NCBI RefSeq assembly: GCF_001641285.1
Contig: NZ_CP014841.1
Coordinates: 1,116,001-1,180,000 of the forward strand
Source: Dyella thiooxydans
GTDB lineage: Bacteria > Pseudomonadota > Gammaproteobacteria > Xanthomonadales > Rhodanobacteraceae
Length of the DNA: 64,000 nt
Direction: 5' to 3'
The notes under the pieces are model-generated. The model was not told the origin of the DNA. It saw only the letters and a list, made by a program, of their open reading frames with translations, and did not search any database. The translations under genes were made by a program, and so were the position numbers. The stretch's first letter is position 1; every line of letters starts with the position of its first letter. Positions 9,234 to 16,849 of the stretch are shown here, piece after piece.

Positions 9234-9812
9234 ATGGAAGCACTCCTCGTCTCCGCCGGCGTCGTCGCCCTCGCGGAAATCGGCGACAAGACCCAGCTGC
9301 TCGCCTTCATCCTCGCCGCACGCTTCAAGAAGCCGCTGCCGATCATCGCCGGCATCCTCTGCGCGACCCTCGTCAACCACGGCCTGGCCGGTGCGCTGGG
9401 CGCGTGGATCACCTCGGTGGTGAGCCCCGGCATCCTGCGCTGGGTGCTCGGCCTGTCGTTCGTCGGCATGGCGATCTGGACGATGATCCCCGACAAGATC
9501 GAGGAAGAGGAAACCCAGATCGCCAAGCGCGTGGGCGTGTTCACCGCCACCGTGGTCACCTTCTTCCTGGCCGAGATGGGCGACAAGACGCAGATCGCCA
9601 CCGTGGCGATGGCCGCGCATTTCCAGCAGCCGCTGCTGGTGGTCGCCGGCACCACGATCGGCATGCTGGTGGCCGACGTGCCGGCGGTGTTCATCGGCGA
9701 CCGGCTGGCGGCGAAGATCCCGATGAAGCTGGTGCACTCGATCGCCGCGGCGATTTTCGCGGCGCTGGGTCTGGCGACCCTGTTCGGGGCAGGCGCGAAG
9801 CTGGGCTTCTAG
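9234..9812 (+). CDS. UPF0016/TMEM165 family manganese exporter
   Basis: A 192-residue inner-membrane protein with about six membrane segments in two pseudo-repeats. Each repeat carries the family signature E-x-G-D-K-T, at residues 15-20 and 114-119. Family members (Gdt1, TMEM165, bacterial MneA/Mnx-type proteins) move Mn2+ or Ca2+ out of the cytoplasm. An Mn2+ riboswitch in the leader fits an exporter that is switched on when Mn2+ is high. The ATG at 9234 lies after a weak CGGGAA. The upstream in-frame start would fall within the riboswitch hairpin and is rejected. Confidence 0.9.
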   Translation: MEALLVSAGVVALAEIGDKTQLLAFILAARFKKPLPIIAGILCATLVNHGLAGALGAWITSVVSPGILRWVLGLSFVGMAIWTMIPDKIEEEETQIAKRVGVFTATVVTFFLAEMGDKTQIATVAMAAHFQQPLLVVAGTTIGMLVADVPAVFIGDRLAAKIPMKLVHSIAAAIFAALGLATLFGAGAKLGF

Positions 9813-9906
9813 GGGTTTGTCGTCCACGCCTGCACACGCAGGGAAATGGCGCACCGAAGCACGACGAAACATCAGGGCCTGCGTCATGCGGCAAAAGACA
9901 CGTGGC

Positions 9907-10263
9907 TTACGACGTGAACTCCCCTATGACCTCGATCAGGCCCACGATGTTGTCGTTCAGCTCCTCCAGTTCCTCGGCGGGTACCCACCACTCCGTGTGA
10001 TGGGACCCGCCCACGCGCTGGATCTGGTACCTGTCCACGAAGGCTTTGCGCACCTGGAACCGGGTGACCGCACCATAGCCGCTGTCGCGGACGTTCCACT
10101 TTTCAGCGATCTCGGCTGCGTACTGCTCGTTGGTCACCGGGTAGAAAATGGGCTGCTCAGGCAGACGCGGCGGCCATCGCCTGAAGTCTGCCTGGCGCAA
10201 GAGCTCCAGTTCCTCCGGACCCACCGGCCGGTACATCACCGTCAGATCATCGGTTGTCGACAT
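9907..10263 (-). CDS. small protein annotated elsewhere as ADP-ribosylation/crystallin J1
   Basis: A 118-residue soluble protein. It matches from memory a family of short proteins carrying the label ADP-ribosylation/crystallin J1, with typical stretches MYRPVGPEELELL, PPRLPEQPIFYPV and the pair GGSHHTEWWVPAEEL. The label is inherited, and the protein is far too short to be an ADP-ribosylglycohydrolase, so its function is unknown. GGAAG precedes the ATG at 10263 by six bases. The frame is open further upstream, but that part looks non-coding. It is divergent from the glutathione transferase gene. Confidence 0.75.
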   Translation of the reverse strand: MSTTDDLTVMYRPVGPEELELLRQADFRRWPPRLPEQPIFYPVTNEQYAAEIAEKWNVRDSGYGAVTRFQVRKAFVDRYQIQRVGGSHHTEWWVPAEELEELNDNIVGLIEVIGEFTS

Positions 10264-10478
10264 ATTCGCTTCCGTTCGTTCCAGGAGTGACACCTCGGAG
10301 CGACTGAGCATACCGATCAATGGCCGGATCATCGCCGCGCTGTCGCGTGATGACTCTCCATCCGGTCTATTCCCCTGACGCTCGGAAATTCTGGTCAGCC
10401 CAGGCAGCAGCCCGGAGAAACCAGGCGATAGTTCGGAACGAATAAACTGGAGTTTCCCCACCCGAGGAGGACACCCCA

Positions 10479-11165
10479 GTGATCAAGTTCTACTTCCACC
10501 CGTCGCCCAACCCGGCCAAGGTCGCGCTGTTCCTGGAAGAGACGGGCCTGCCCTACGAGCTGGTGCCGGTGGACACCCGCCAGGGCGACCAGCATGCCGA
10601 CGGCTTCACGGCGCTCAACCCGAATGCCAAGGTGCCGGTGCTGGTCGACGGCGACGCCACCGTGTTCGACTCCAACGCGATCCTGCTCTACCTGGCGGAG
10701 AAGACCGGCCGCTTCCTGCCGCCGGACACGCCGGCCGATCGCGCCGCGATGTTGTCCTGGCTGATGTTCGTCGCCACCGGCATCGGCCCCTACTCCGGCC
10801 AGTGCGTGCACTTCCGCCACTACGCGCCGGAGCCGAAGGAGTACCCGCTCAACCGCTACGACTTCGAGGCGTGGCGGCACTGGAAGATCCTCGACGCGCA
10901 CCTGGCCGACCGCGCCTACATGCTGGGCGACGACTACGGCCTGGTCGACATGGCAGTGTGGGGATGGGCCGGCCGCGTGCCGTACATCCTTGGCGAGCAC
11001 GCCTGGGAGCAGTTGCCGCACCTGAAGCGGCTGTTCGACACCATCCAGGCCCGACCGGCGGCGCAGCGTGCCGATGCGCTGAAGCAGCGGCATGCGTTCA
11101 AGCCGGTGGTCGACGACGAGGCCCGCAAGGTGCTGTTTCCGCAGAACGCCCGCCTGGCCGGCTGA
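10479..11165 (+). CDS. glutathione S-transferase family protein
   Basis: A 228-residue cytosolic protein with an N-terminal thioredoxin-like domain (FYFHPSPNPAKVALFLEE, the cis-Pro loop AKVPVLV and the Glu/Asp-Ser pair in VFDSNAILLYLAE) and a helical C-terminal domain. It resembles the Nu/YfcG-YghU-like bacterial glutathione transferases that reduce disulfides or peroxides or conjugate electrophiles. The start is GTG at 10479, eight bases after a strong GAGGAGG. No substrate can be assigned. Confidence 0.88.
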   Translation: MIKFYFHPSPNPAKVALFLEETGLPYELVPVDTRQGDQHADGFTALNPNAKVPVLVDGDATVFDSNAILLYLAEKTGRFLPPDTPADRAAMLSWLMFVATGIGPYSGQCVHFRHYAPEPKEYPLNRYDFEAWRHWKILDAHLADRAYMLGDDYGLVDMAVWGWAGRVPYILGEHAWEQLPHLKRLFDTIQARPAAQRADALKQRHAFKPVVDDEARKVLFPQNARLAG

Positions 11166-11178
11166 GCTGCGATCCGTG

Positions 11179-11535
11179 TCAGTCGCCCTGCCGGGCTGCC
11201 TTGAGCCGGCGGGCGCTGTCGCGCACGTCCACGTCGAAACGCACCTGCAGCGACTGCGCCGGAGTGACCGCCGGCAGCTCGAACAGCAGACCATCGCGGG
11301 TCGGCAGTCGTCCGGCCAGCTCGCGCACCGGTGCCTCGGGCAAGGCGAGCGACCAGTGCGAGGCCTCGCCTTCGAGCGCGGCTTCGGAACCGGACGACAA
11401 CCGCACCGAGGCAACCAGGCTGAAACGACCGGCCGCATGACTCTCGGCGGTCACTGCACCGCCGGCGAGCAGGGTCTGCAATTCGTCCTCGTCGATGCGC
11501 ACGCGCCACTGCTGGCCTTCGAGCTGCAGTTTCAT
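11179..11535 (-). CDS. small hypothetical protein coupled to moeA
   Basis: A 118-residue soluble protein rich in beta-strand-forming sequence (MKLQLEGQQWRVRIDEDEL at the start, QVRFDVDVRD near the end). It has no cysteines, signal peptide or known motif that I recognise. Its ATG overlaps the moeA stop (ATGA), making it the last gene of the molybdenum cofactor operon. This tight coupling suggests a part in cofactor synthesis, insertion or quality control, but that is inferred from position only. Confidence 0.8.
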   Translation of the reverse strand: MKLQLEGQQWRVRIDEDELQTLLAGGAVTAESHAAGRFSLVASVRLSSGSEAALEGEASHWSLALPEAPVRELAGRLPTRDGLLFELPAVTPAQSLQVRFDVDVRDSARRLKAARQGD

Positions 11536-12791
11536 GGGACGTCTCCAAGGGACTGCATCACCAGCCCGGTGCCGGGATCGAGCGACGCCACCGGCACCAC
11601 GCGACCGGCCGCGCAATCGCCCGCGTCCTCGTCCAGCACCACCCAGCCATCGGCCGCGGCGAACGGGGCGATGCGGAACGGTTGCTGCTGCGGCATCACC
11701 CGCGCATGCAGGCCGCCGGCCGCGTCCAGATGGAAAGCCGCGCGCAGGAAATGGCGCAGCCCCGCTTTCGGTTGCTGCGGGGTGTCGAGCACCGCGCGCA
11801 GGTCCGGCTCGGCGCCCTGCCCCAGCATGGCGCGCAGCACCGGGGTGACGAAGAAGCGCAGCCCGGCGGCGACCGCCATCGGCGTGCCCGGCAGCGCCAT
11901 CACCAGCGGACCGGCCGGCAGGCTGGCCGCGAGCAGGGGCTTGCCGGGTCGCATCGCGACCTTGTGGAACAACACGTCCGCGCCCAGCCGGCGCAGCGCC
12001 TCGGGCACGAAGTCGTAGCGGCCCATCGACACCGCACCGGTGCTGACCACCAGGTCGGCGCCGGCAGCCTGCGCCTGCCGCACGGCATCGGCATAGGTGA
12101 CGGCCGTGTCGTCGACCAGCTCGCAGGCGATCACCTCGGCACCGGCCATGGCCAGCGCAGCCGCCAGGTACGGACCGTTGGAACTGTAGATCTGTCCGCC
12201 GCTGAGCGGCTGCGCGGGATCGGTGACCAGTTCCTTGCCGGTACCGATCACCGCCACGCGCGGACGCCGCACCACCGGGACGTCGGCGATGCCGAGCGCT
12301 GCCAGCAACATGATCTGCGCCGGCCCCAGCGGCGTGCCCGGTGCCAGCACCGACTCGCCCGCCTGCACATCCACCCCGGCGCGTCGCACGTTCTGCCCTT
12401 CGCTCAAGGCGTCGAGCAGGCGGATGCGACGGGGGCTGCCATCGGGTGCGGTTTCCAGCAGCTCGGTGCGCTCCACCGCGACGACCGCATCGAGGCCATC
12501 GGGCAGGCGCGCACCGGTCATGATTTCCCAGGCACCGCCGCTGGCATCGCGCGGTGCATCGCCGGCGGCCTGCGAACCGAGCACGCGGTGCTCGCTGCCC
12601 GGCTCCAGCGGTTCCGGCGCCGCCAGGGCGTAGCCATCCATCGCGGCATGGTCGAAGCCGGGCAAGGCGATCGGGCTGCGCACCGTAGCGGCCAGCACGC
12701 GGCCACTGCACGCGACCACGCGGCACGACTCGACCGGCAGCTGCGACACCGCCGCCAGCAGACGCTCGATGGCTTGGTGATAGCGGATCAC
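11532..12791 (-). CDS. moeA: molybdopterin molybdenumtransferase, paralogue 1
   Basis: A 419-residue protein of the MoeA/GlpR-like fold that inserts molybdate into adenylated molybdopterin. It has PGFDHAAMDGYA at the N-terminal side, IGTGKELV, GQIYSSNGPY, STGAVSMGRYDFV and MRPGKPLLAA. Two motifs deviate from the usual form: TGKEL instead of TGDEL, and STGAVSMG instead of SGGVSVG. The true MoeA role may therefore lie with the second copy at 16850-18055. I start it at the GTG at 12791, just past the preceding stop. An ATG at 12875 would overlap the upstream gene by 62 bp. Confidence 0.88.
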   Translation of the reverse strand: MIRYHQAIERLLAAVSQLPVESCRVVACSGRVLAATVRSPIALPGFDHAAMDGYALAAPEPLEPGSEHRVLGSQAAGDAPRDASGGAWEIMTGARLPDGLDAVVAVERTELLETAPDGSPRRIRLLDALSEGQNVRRAGVDVQAGESVLAPGTPLGPAQIMLLAALGIADVPVVRRPRVAVIGTGKELVTDPAQPLSGGQIYSSNGPYLAAALAMAGAEVIACELVDDTAVTYADAVRQAQAAGADLVVSTGAVSMGRYDFVPEALRRLGADVLFHKVAMRPGKPLLAASLPAGPLVMALPGTPMAVAAGLRFFVTPVLRAMLGQGAEPDLRAVLDTPQQPKAGLRHFLRAAFHLDAAGGLHARVMPQQQPFRIAPFAAADGWVVLDEDAGDCAAGRVVPVASLDPGTGLVMQSLGDVP

Positions 12792-12813
12792 CGCGGCGGC
12801 CCCGGCACCGCTG

Positions 12814-14460
12814 TCATGACACCGCCGGATCGACCAGCGCAGCGACGCCGCCGGCCAGCGACCACGCATCCACACCCTGCTCGCGCAGCAGCCGGGTGGC
12901 GTGTGCGCTGCGCCGTCCGCTGGCGCAGACCAGCAGCACCGGACGCTCCAGGTGCCGCAGCGTGTCGGCGGAGATCGCGCCCGAAGGCATCCGCAACGAA
13001 GTCACGTGCAGCGGCACCGCGTCGATCTCGTCCGGTTCGCGCACGTCGACGATGGCGTAGCCGGCCTGCACGGCTGCGTCGAGCCGGTCGAAATGCCGCT
13101 CCAGTTCACCTTCGGCATGCGCCCGTTCCAGCGCGCGCCGCGCTACCGCGACACAGCCGCCGTGCAGCGCGCAGCCCTGGCCGGCGTCGATCGGCAGCCG
13201 CTGGCTGGTGCCGTCGAGCAGGTTGACCAGTTGCAGCGCGTGGTCGGCCGGTTGCGGCAGGCCTAGCAGCAGTTTCAGTGCCTCCATCGCCTGCATGGTG
13301 CCGAGCACGCCCGGCACCGGGCCGAGCACGCCGGACTCGACGCAGCTGCCGGCCAGCGCCGGCGCCGGCGGATCCGGCCACAGGCAGCGCAGGCAGGGTT
13401 CGCCCGGCTCGGCGGTCACCACCTGCAGCTGGCCCTCGTACTGGTACACGCTGGCCAGCACCAGCGGCGTCGAGGTGAGTACCGCCGCGTCGTTGGCGAG
13501 GTAGCGGCTGGCCAGGTCGTCGGTGCACTCGACCACCAGGTCGTACTGCGCGAACACCTCGGCGACGTCGCCGGCATGCAGCGGCTGCTCGTAGGTGACG
13601 ACCTCGACCGTGGGGTTGAGCCGGGCCACCCGTCGCGCCGCAAGATCGACCTTGCGCTGGCCGATGTCGCGTGCGTCGTACATCACCTGCCGGTGCAGGT
13701 TGCTGGCATCGAGCACGTCGCCGTCGACGATGCCCAGCGTGCCCACGCCGGCGCCGGCCAGGTAGCTGATCACCGGCACGCCGAGGCCACCGGCGCCGAT
13801 TACCAGCACGCGGGCGTCGGCCAGCTTGCGCTGGCCGCCCTCGCCCACCTCGCGCAGGCGGACCTGACGCGAATAGTCCGGCGCGAAGGTCTTTTGCTCG
13901 TCACCCCAGCGAACGCTGGGGTCCAGCGACTCCCGGGTAACGGCTTGCAGGCACTGGGTCCCAGCTTTCGCTGGGACGACGGCATGAGGGTGGTGGTGGT
14001 GACCGTGCGTGTGCGGCGGCTCCAGCTCGTGCGCCCGCTCGGTGTGCGAGCAGGCCACCCAGGCGTGATCGCCCTCGAGGTAGTGCTCCTTCTTCCAGAT
14101 CGGCAGGCGGTGCTTGATCTCGTCGATGATGTAGCGGCAGGCGCGGAACGCCTCGTCGCGATGCGGGGCGGAGACGCCGATCCATACGGCGAGGTCGCCG
14201 ATGGCCAGGTTGCCGACGCGATGCACCGCGCTGGCCGCCAGCACACCATAGCGCTCGGTGGCCTCGGCCAGGATGCGCTCGCCCTCGGCGATCGCCAGCT
14301 CGGTGTAGGCCTCGTACTCCAGCCCACTGACTTCGCGCCCCTCGTTGTTGTTGCGCACCCAGCCCTCGAATGCGCAGAAGCCGCCGCTGCCCGGGTGCTT
14401 CAGCGCCTCGCGCTGGGCGGCCAGGTCGACCGGCGCGGCGGTGAGCTCGAAACGGTTCAT
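12814..14460 (-). CDS. MoaE / MoeB-type adenylyltransferase / rhodanese triple fusion
   Basis: A 548-residue cytoplasmic fusion. Residues 1-143 are MoaE, the large subunit of molybdopterin synthase, with the substrate-binding part LPIWKKEHYLEGDHAW. A His-rich linker (HTHGHHHHPH) and about 28 residues encoded by a palindromic repeat (about 160-188) follow. Residues 193-430 are a ThiF/MoeB adenylyltransferase (GAGGLG, SNLHRQ, CTDDLASRY, a CLRC pair) that activates the MoaD C-terminus. Residues about 455-545 are a rhodanese with CASGRRS as active-site loop, a likely sulfur donor, an arrangement like human MOCS3. The second zinc-binding pair of MoeB looks altered (GCALHGGC). ATG overlaps the moaD stop. 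I know of MoeB-rhodanese fusions, but the MoaE addition is less common. Confidence 0.9.
   Translation of the reverse strand: MNRFELTAAPVDLAAQREALKHPGSGGFCAFEGWVRNNNEGREVSGLEYEAYTELAIAEGERILAEATERYGVLAASAVHRVGNLAIGDLAVWIGVSAPHRDEAFRACRYIIDEIKHRLPIWKKEHYLEGDHAWVACSHTERAHELEPPHTHGHHHHPHAVVPAKAGTQCLQAVTRESLDPSVRWGDEQKTFAPDYSRQVRLREVGEGGQRKLADARVLVIGAGGLGVPVISYLAGAGVGTLGIVDGDVLDASNLHRQVMYDARDIGQRKVDLAARRVARLNPTVEVVTYEQPLHAGDVAEVFAQYDLVVECTDDLASRYLANDAAVLTSTPLVLASVYQYEGQLQVVTAEPGEPCLRCLWPDPPAPALAGSCVESGVLGPVPGVLGTMQAMEALKLLLGLPQPADHALQLVNLLDGTSQRLPIDAGQGCALHGGCVAVARRALERAHAEGELERHFDRLDAAVQAGYAIVDVREPDEIDAVPLHVTSLRMPSGAISADTLRHLERPVLLVCASGRRSAHATRLLREQGVDAWSLAGGVAALVDPAVS
13899..13982. repeat. bipartite palindromic repeat, short form, copy 3, in frame inside a gene
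   Basis: This 84-bp copy has the same plan as the intergenic ones: CGTCACCCCAGCG-AA-CGCTGGGGTCCAG at one end and CTGGGTCCCAGC-TTTC-GCTGGGACGACG at the other. Its length is exactly 28 codons, and it has no stop in the frame used by the MoaE-MoeB-rhodanese gene, where it encodes residues about 160-188 (starting VVPAKAGTQ) between two enzyme domains. Confidence 0.85.
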
Positions 14461-14699
14461 CCGCCAGCCACCGGCGGGATGAAGACCACCGTGTCGCCTT
14501 CGGCGAGCAGGCGGTTCCAGTCGGAGAACTGCGTGTTCACCGCCACCTTCAATGCATCGACAGGCAGCGAAAAGCCGTGCCGTGCCTGCAATTCGGCGTA
14601 CAGGTCACGCAGCGTGGACGCGGAGGTACTCACCTGTTCGCTGCTGGCGCCGGCCTGCTCGCGCAGCTGCGCGTAGTACTGCAGGGTCACGCGGGTCAC
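14457..14699 (-). CDS. moaD: molybdopterin synthase sulfur-carrier subunit MoaD
   Basis: An 80-residue ubiquitin-like protein ending in PPVAGG. The terminal Gly-Gly is the adenylation and thiocarboxylation site that delivers sulfur to MoaE. The body shows TLQYYAQLREQAG and the conserved VNTQFSDWNRLL then GDTVVFIPP. The start is a GTG at 14699 that overlaps the mobA stop (GTGA). The stop overlaps the ATG of the MoaE fusion. Its partner MoaE and its activating enzyme are both in the next gene. Confidence 0.93.
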   Translation of the reverse strand: MTRVTLQYYAQLREQAGASSEQVSTSASTLRDLYAELQARHGFSLPVDALKVAVNTQFSDWNRLLAEGDTVVFIPPVAGG

Positions 14700-15289
14700 G
14701 ACTGCCGCTCCAGTTGGTGTTGCATCCGTACGAATTCCTCGGGGGTGTTGACGTTGTCCAGCGCCGCACCCGGTGCCGGCAACAACAGGATGTCGCCCTG
14801 GATCAGCGCCTTGCGCGGGCAGTAGCTGCCGCTGTCGTAGCGCTGCTTCAGCCGGGCGTGGCTGGCCGGCTCCCAGATCGCGCACAGCGGTTCGGGCAGC
14901 TCGTCGAAGCGGCTGGTGAAGGCGGTGGCTTCCTTCGACGGATCGCGCTGGGTCAGCAAGCTGCGCAGGGTGGCTTCGTCCAGCCGCGGCAGGTCGCAGG
15001 CGATCACCAGCCAGGCGGCGTCGGGATGGGCGTCCTGGGCGGAGAGGATGCCGGCGACCGGGCCGACCGCATCGTAGGTATCGACCAGTTGCGGCAGGCC
15101 CGCGCGCAGCGGATCGTCGCGCTGCGTCTCGCGCACCGAGACGAAGGCCCGGTCGGTCACAGCGCTGAGGGCGCGCCAGGCGCGCAGCAGCTGCGGTTCG
15201 CCGGCGTAGGTGAGTTGCGCCTTGTCGCGCTGCATGCGCTGGCTGGCGCCGCCGGAGAGCAGCAGGCCGTAGACCGGGGCGGCGCTCAT
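14696..15289 (-). CDS. mobA: molybdenum cofactor guanylyltransferase
   Basis: A 197-residue nucleotidyltransferase expected to attach GMP to molybdopterin, giving the bis-MGD form. The nucleotide-binding motif LLLSGGASQRMQRDKAQL lies at the N-terminus, the metal-binding ACDLP near residue 97, and LDNVNTPEEF near the end, all typical of MobA-like proteins. A MocA-type (CTP) activity cannot be excluded from sequence alone. The ATG overlaps the moaC stop by four bases. Confidence 0.88.
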   Translation of the reverse strand: MSAAPVYGLLLSGGASQRMQRDKAQLTYAGEPQLLRAWRALSAVTDRAFVSVRETQRDDPLRAGLPQLVDTYDAVGPVAGILSAQDAHPDAAWLVIACDLPRLDEATLRSLLTQRDPSKEATAFTSRFDELPEPLCAIWEPASHARLKQRYDSGSYCPRKALIQGDILLLPAPGAALDNVNTPEEFVRMQHQLERQS

Positions 15290-15777
15290 GCCGGTTCCCC
15301 GCGGTAGTCGAGGTCGCTCTTGCCGCCGGTCTTGCGCAGCAGGCGCAGCTCGCGGATGACGATGTCGTGCGACATCGCCTTGCACATGTCGTACAGGGTG
15401 AGCGCGGCGACGCTGGCGCCGGTGAGCGCCTCCATCTCCACCCCGGTGCGGCCTTCGCAGGACACGGTGCAGACGATGCGCGCCACGGTGCCGTCCATCG
15501 CGATGTCGATGTGGCACTTGTCCAGCGCCAGCGGGTGGCACAGCGGGATCAGCTGCGAAGTCGCCTTGGCACCCATCACGCCGGCCAGGTTGGCCACGGT
15601 GAGCACGGCGCCTTTCGGCGTGACGTAGCCGGCGCCGTGCAGCTGCGCGGCGACCTCGGCCGGAAACACTACTTCGGCCTGGGCCCGGGCGGTGCGGCGG
15701 GTCACCGCCTTGCCGCCCACGTCGACCATCTGCGGTCGCTGGGCATCGTCGAGGTGAGAGAGCTTGCGGGTGGTCAT
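15286..15777 (-). CDS. moaC: cyclic pyranopterin monophosphate synthase
   Basis: A 163-residue enzyme acting after MoaA to form cyclic pyranopterin monophosphate. The family blocks MVDVGGK, GAKATSQLIPLCHPL, VEMEALTGASVAALTLYDMCKA and KTGGKSD are all present, including the catalytic Lys and His residues. Length is normal (E. coli 161). It lies 18 bp downstream of moaA and overlaps mobA. Confidence 0.97.
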   Translation of the reverse strand: MTTRKLSHLDDAQRPQMVDVGGKAVTRRTARAQAEVVFPAEVAAQLHGAGYVTPKGAVLTVANLAGVMGAKATSQLIPLCHPLALDKCHIDIAMDGTVARIVCTVSCEGRTGVEMEALTGASVAALTLYDMCKAMSHDIVIRELRLLRKTGGKSDLDYRGEPA

Positions 15778-15795
15778 GGGGTTCCGTCGGGCGGC

Positions 15796-16848
15796 TCAGC
15801 CGCCGATGTAGTGCATTTCGATCTTCGGGCGCGAGCGCTGGCGGCGTTCCTCGCGTTCCTCGCTGTAGCGGTCCGCGCGCTGCAACCACACCTGGCGCAA
15901 CCGCTCGCGCAGCACGTCGTCGCTGCTGCCGTCGCGCAGCGGCGCGCGCAGGTCGGTGCCCTGCACCGCGAACAGGCAGGTGTAGAGCGTGCCGTCGGAC
16001 GACAGCCGGGCGCGCGAACAGCCGCCGCAGAACGGCTGGCTGACCGAGGAGATCGTGCCGATCTCACCCTGCCCGTCGCGGAAGCGGAAGCGCGTGGCGA
16101 CCTCGCCCGGATACTTCGCCGGCAGCGCGTCCAGCGGCCAGCGCGCATCGATGGCGGCGATCAGCTCGGCCGAGGGCACCACCGCCTCGCGGTTCCAGTC
16201 GTTGCGGTTGCCCACATCCATGTACTCGATCAGCCGCGGCACGATGCCGGTGCCGCGGAAGCGTCCGATCACATCGAGCACGCTATGTTCGTTGACGCCC
16301 CGCTGCACCACGGTGTTGAGCTTGACGCCCTGCGGGAAGCCGGCGGCCTGCGCCGCCTCGATGCCGGCCAGCACCTCGTCCAGCGCCCCGCGGCCGCCGC
16401 TCATGCGGTGGAACAGTGCGGGGTCGAGCGTGTCCAGGCTCACCGTGACGCGGTCCAGCCCGGCCGCGCGCAGGTCGCGCGCGTGGCGCGTCAGCAGCAC
16501 GCCGTTGGTGGTCATCGCCAGGTCGGTGATGCCGGGAATAACGCGCAACCGCGCCACCAGCTCGGCCAGCTTCGGCCGCAGCAGCGGCTCGCCGCCGGTC
16601 AGACGCAGCTTGCTCACACCCAGATCGCCGGCCAGCCGGGCGATGCGTTCGATCTCGTCGAAGCTCAGCCGCTCGTCGTTGCCGAGGAAGCGGTAGTGCT
16701 CGCCGTAGGTCGACTCCGGCATGCAGTACGGACAGCGGAAATTGCAGCGGTCCATCACCGAGATGCGCAGGTCGTGCAGCGGCCGGCCACGGGTGTCCCG
16801 CGGCGGCGCCTCGGCAGCGATCTCGGTATGGGCGTGCGGATCGGTCAT
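15796..16848 (-). CDS. moaA: GTP 3',8-cyclase, radical SAM enzyme
   Basis: A 350-residue radical SAM protein catalysing the first step of molybdopterin synthesis from GTP. The radical SAM cluster motif is CNFRCPYC (C35, C39, C42), and the second, GTP-binding cluster uses CGGC and a later Cys in LYTCLF. The C-terminal Gly-Gly needed for activity in this family is present (MHYIGG). It starts one base from the stop of the second moeA gene. The N-terminus is slightly longer than in E. coli. Confidence 0.97.
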   Translation of the reverse strand: MTDPHAHTEIAAEAPPRDTRGRPLHDLRISVMDRCNFRCPYCMPESTYGEHYRFLGNDERLSFDEIERIARLAGDLGVSKLRLTGGEPLLRPKLAELVARLRVIPGITDLAMTTNGVLLTRHARDLRAAGLDRVTVSLDTLDPALFHRMSGGRGALDEVLAGIEAAQAAGFPQGVKLNTVVQRGVNEHSVLDVIGRFRGTGIVPRLIEYMDVGNRNDWNREAVVPSAELIAAIDARWPLDALPAKYPGEVATRFRFRDGQGEIGTISSVSQPFCGGCSRARLSSDGTLYTCLFAVQGTDLRAPLRDGSSDDVLRERLRQVWLQRADRYSEEREERRQRSRPKIEMHYIGG

Positions 16849-16849
16849 G

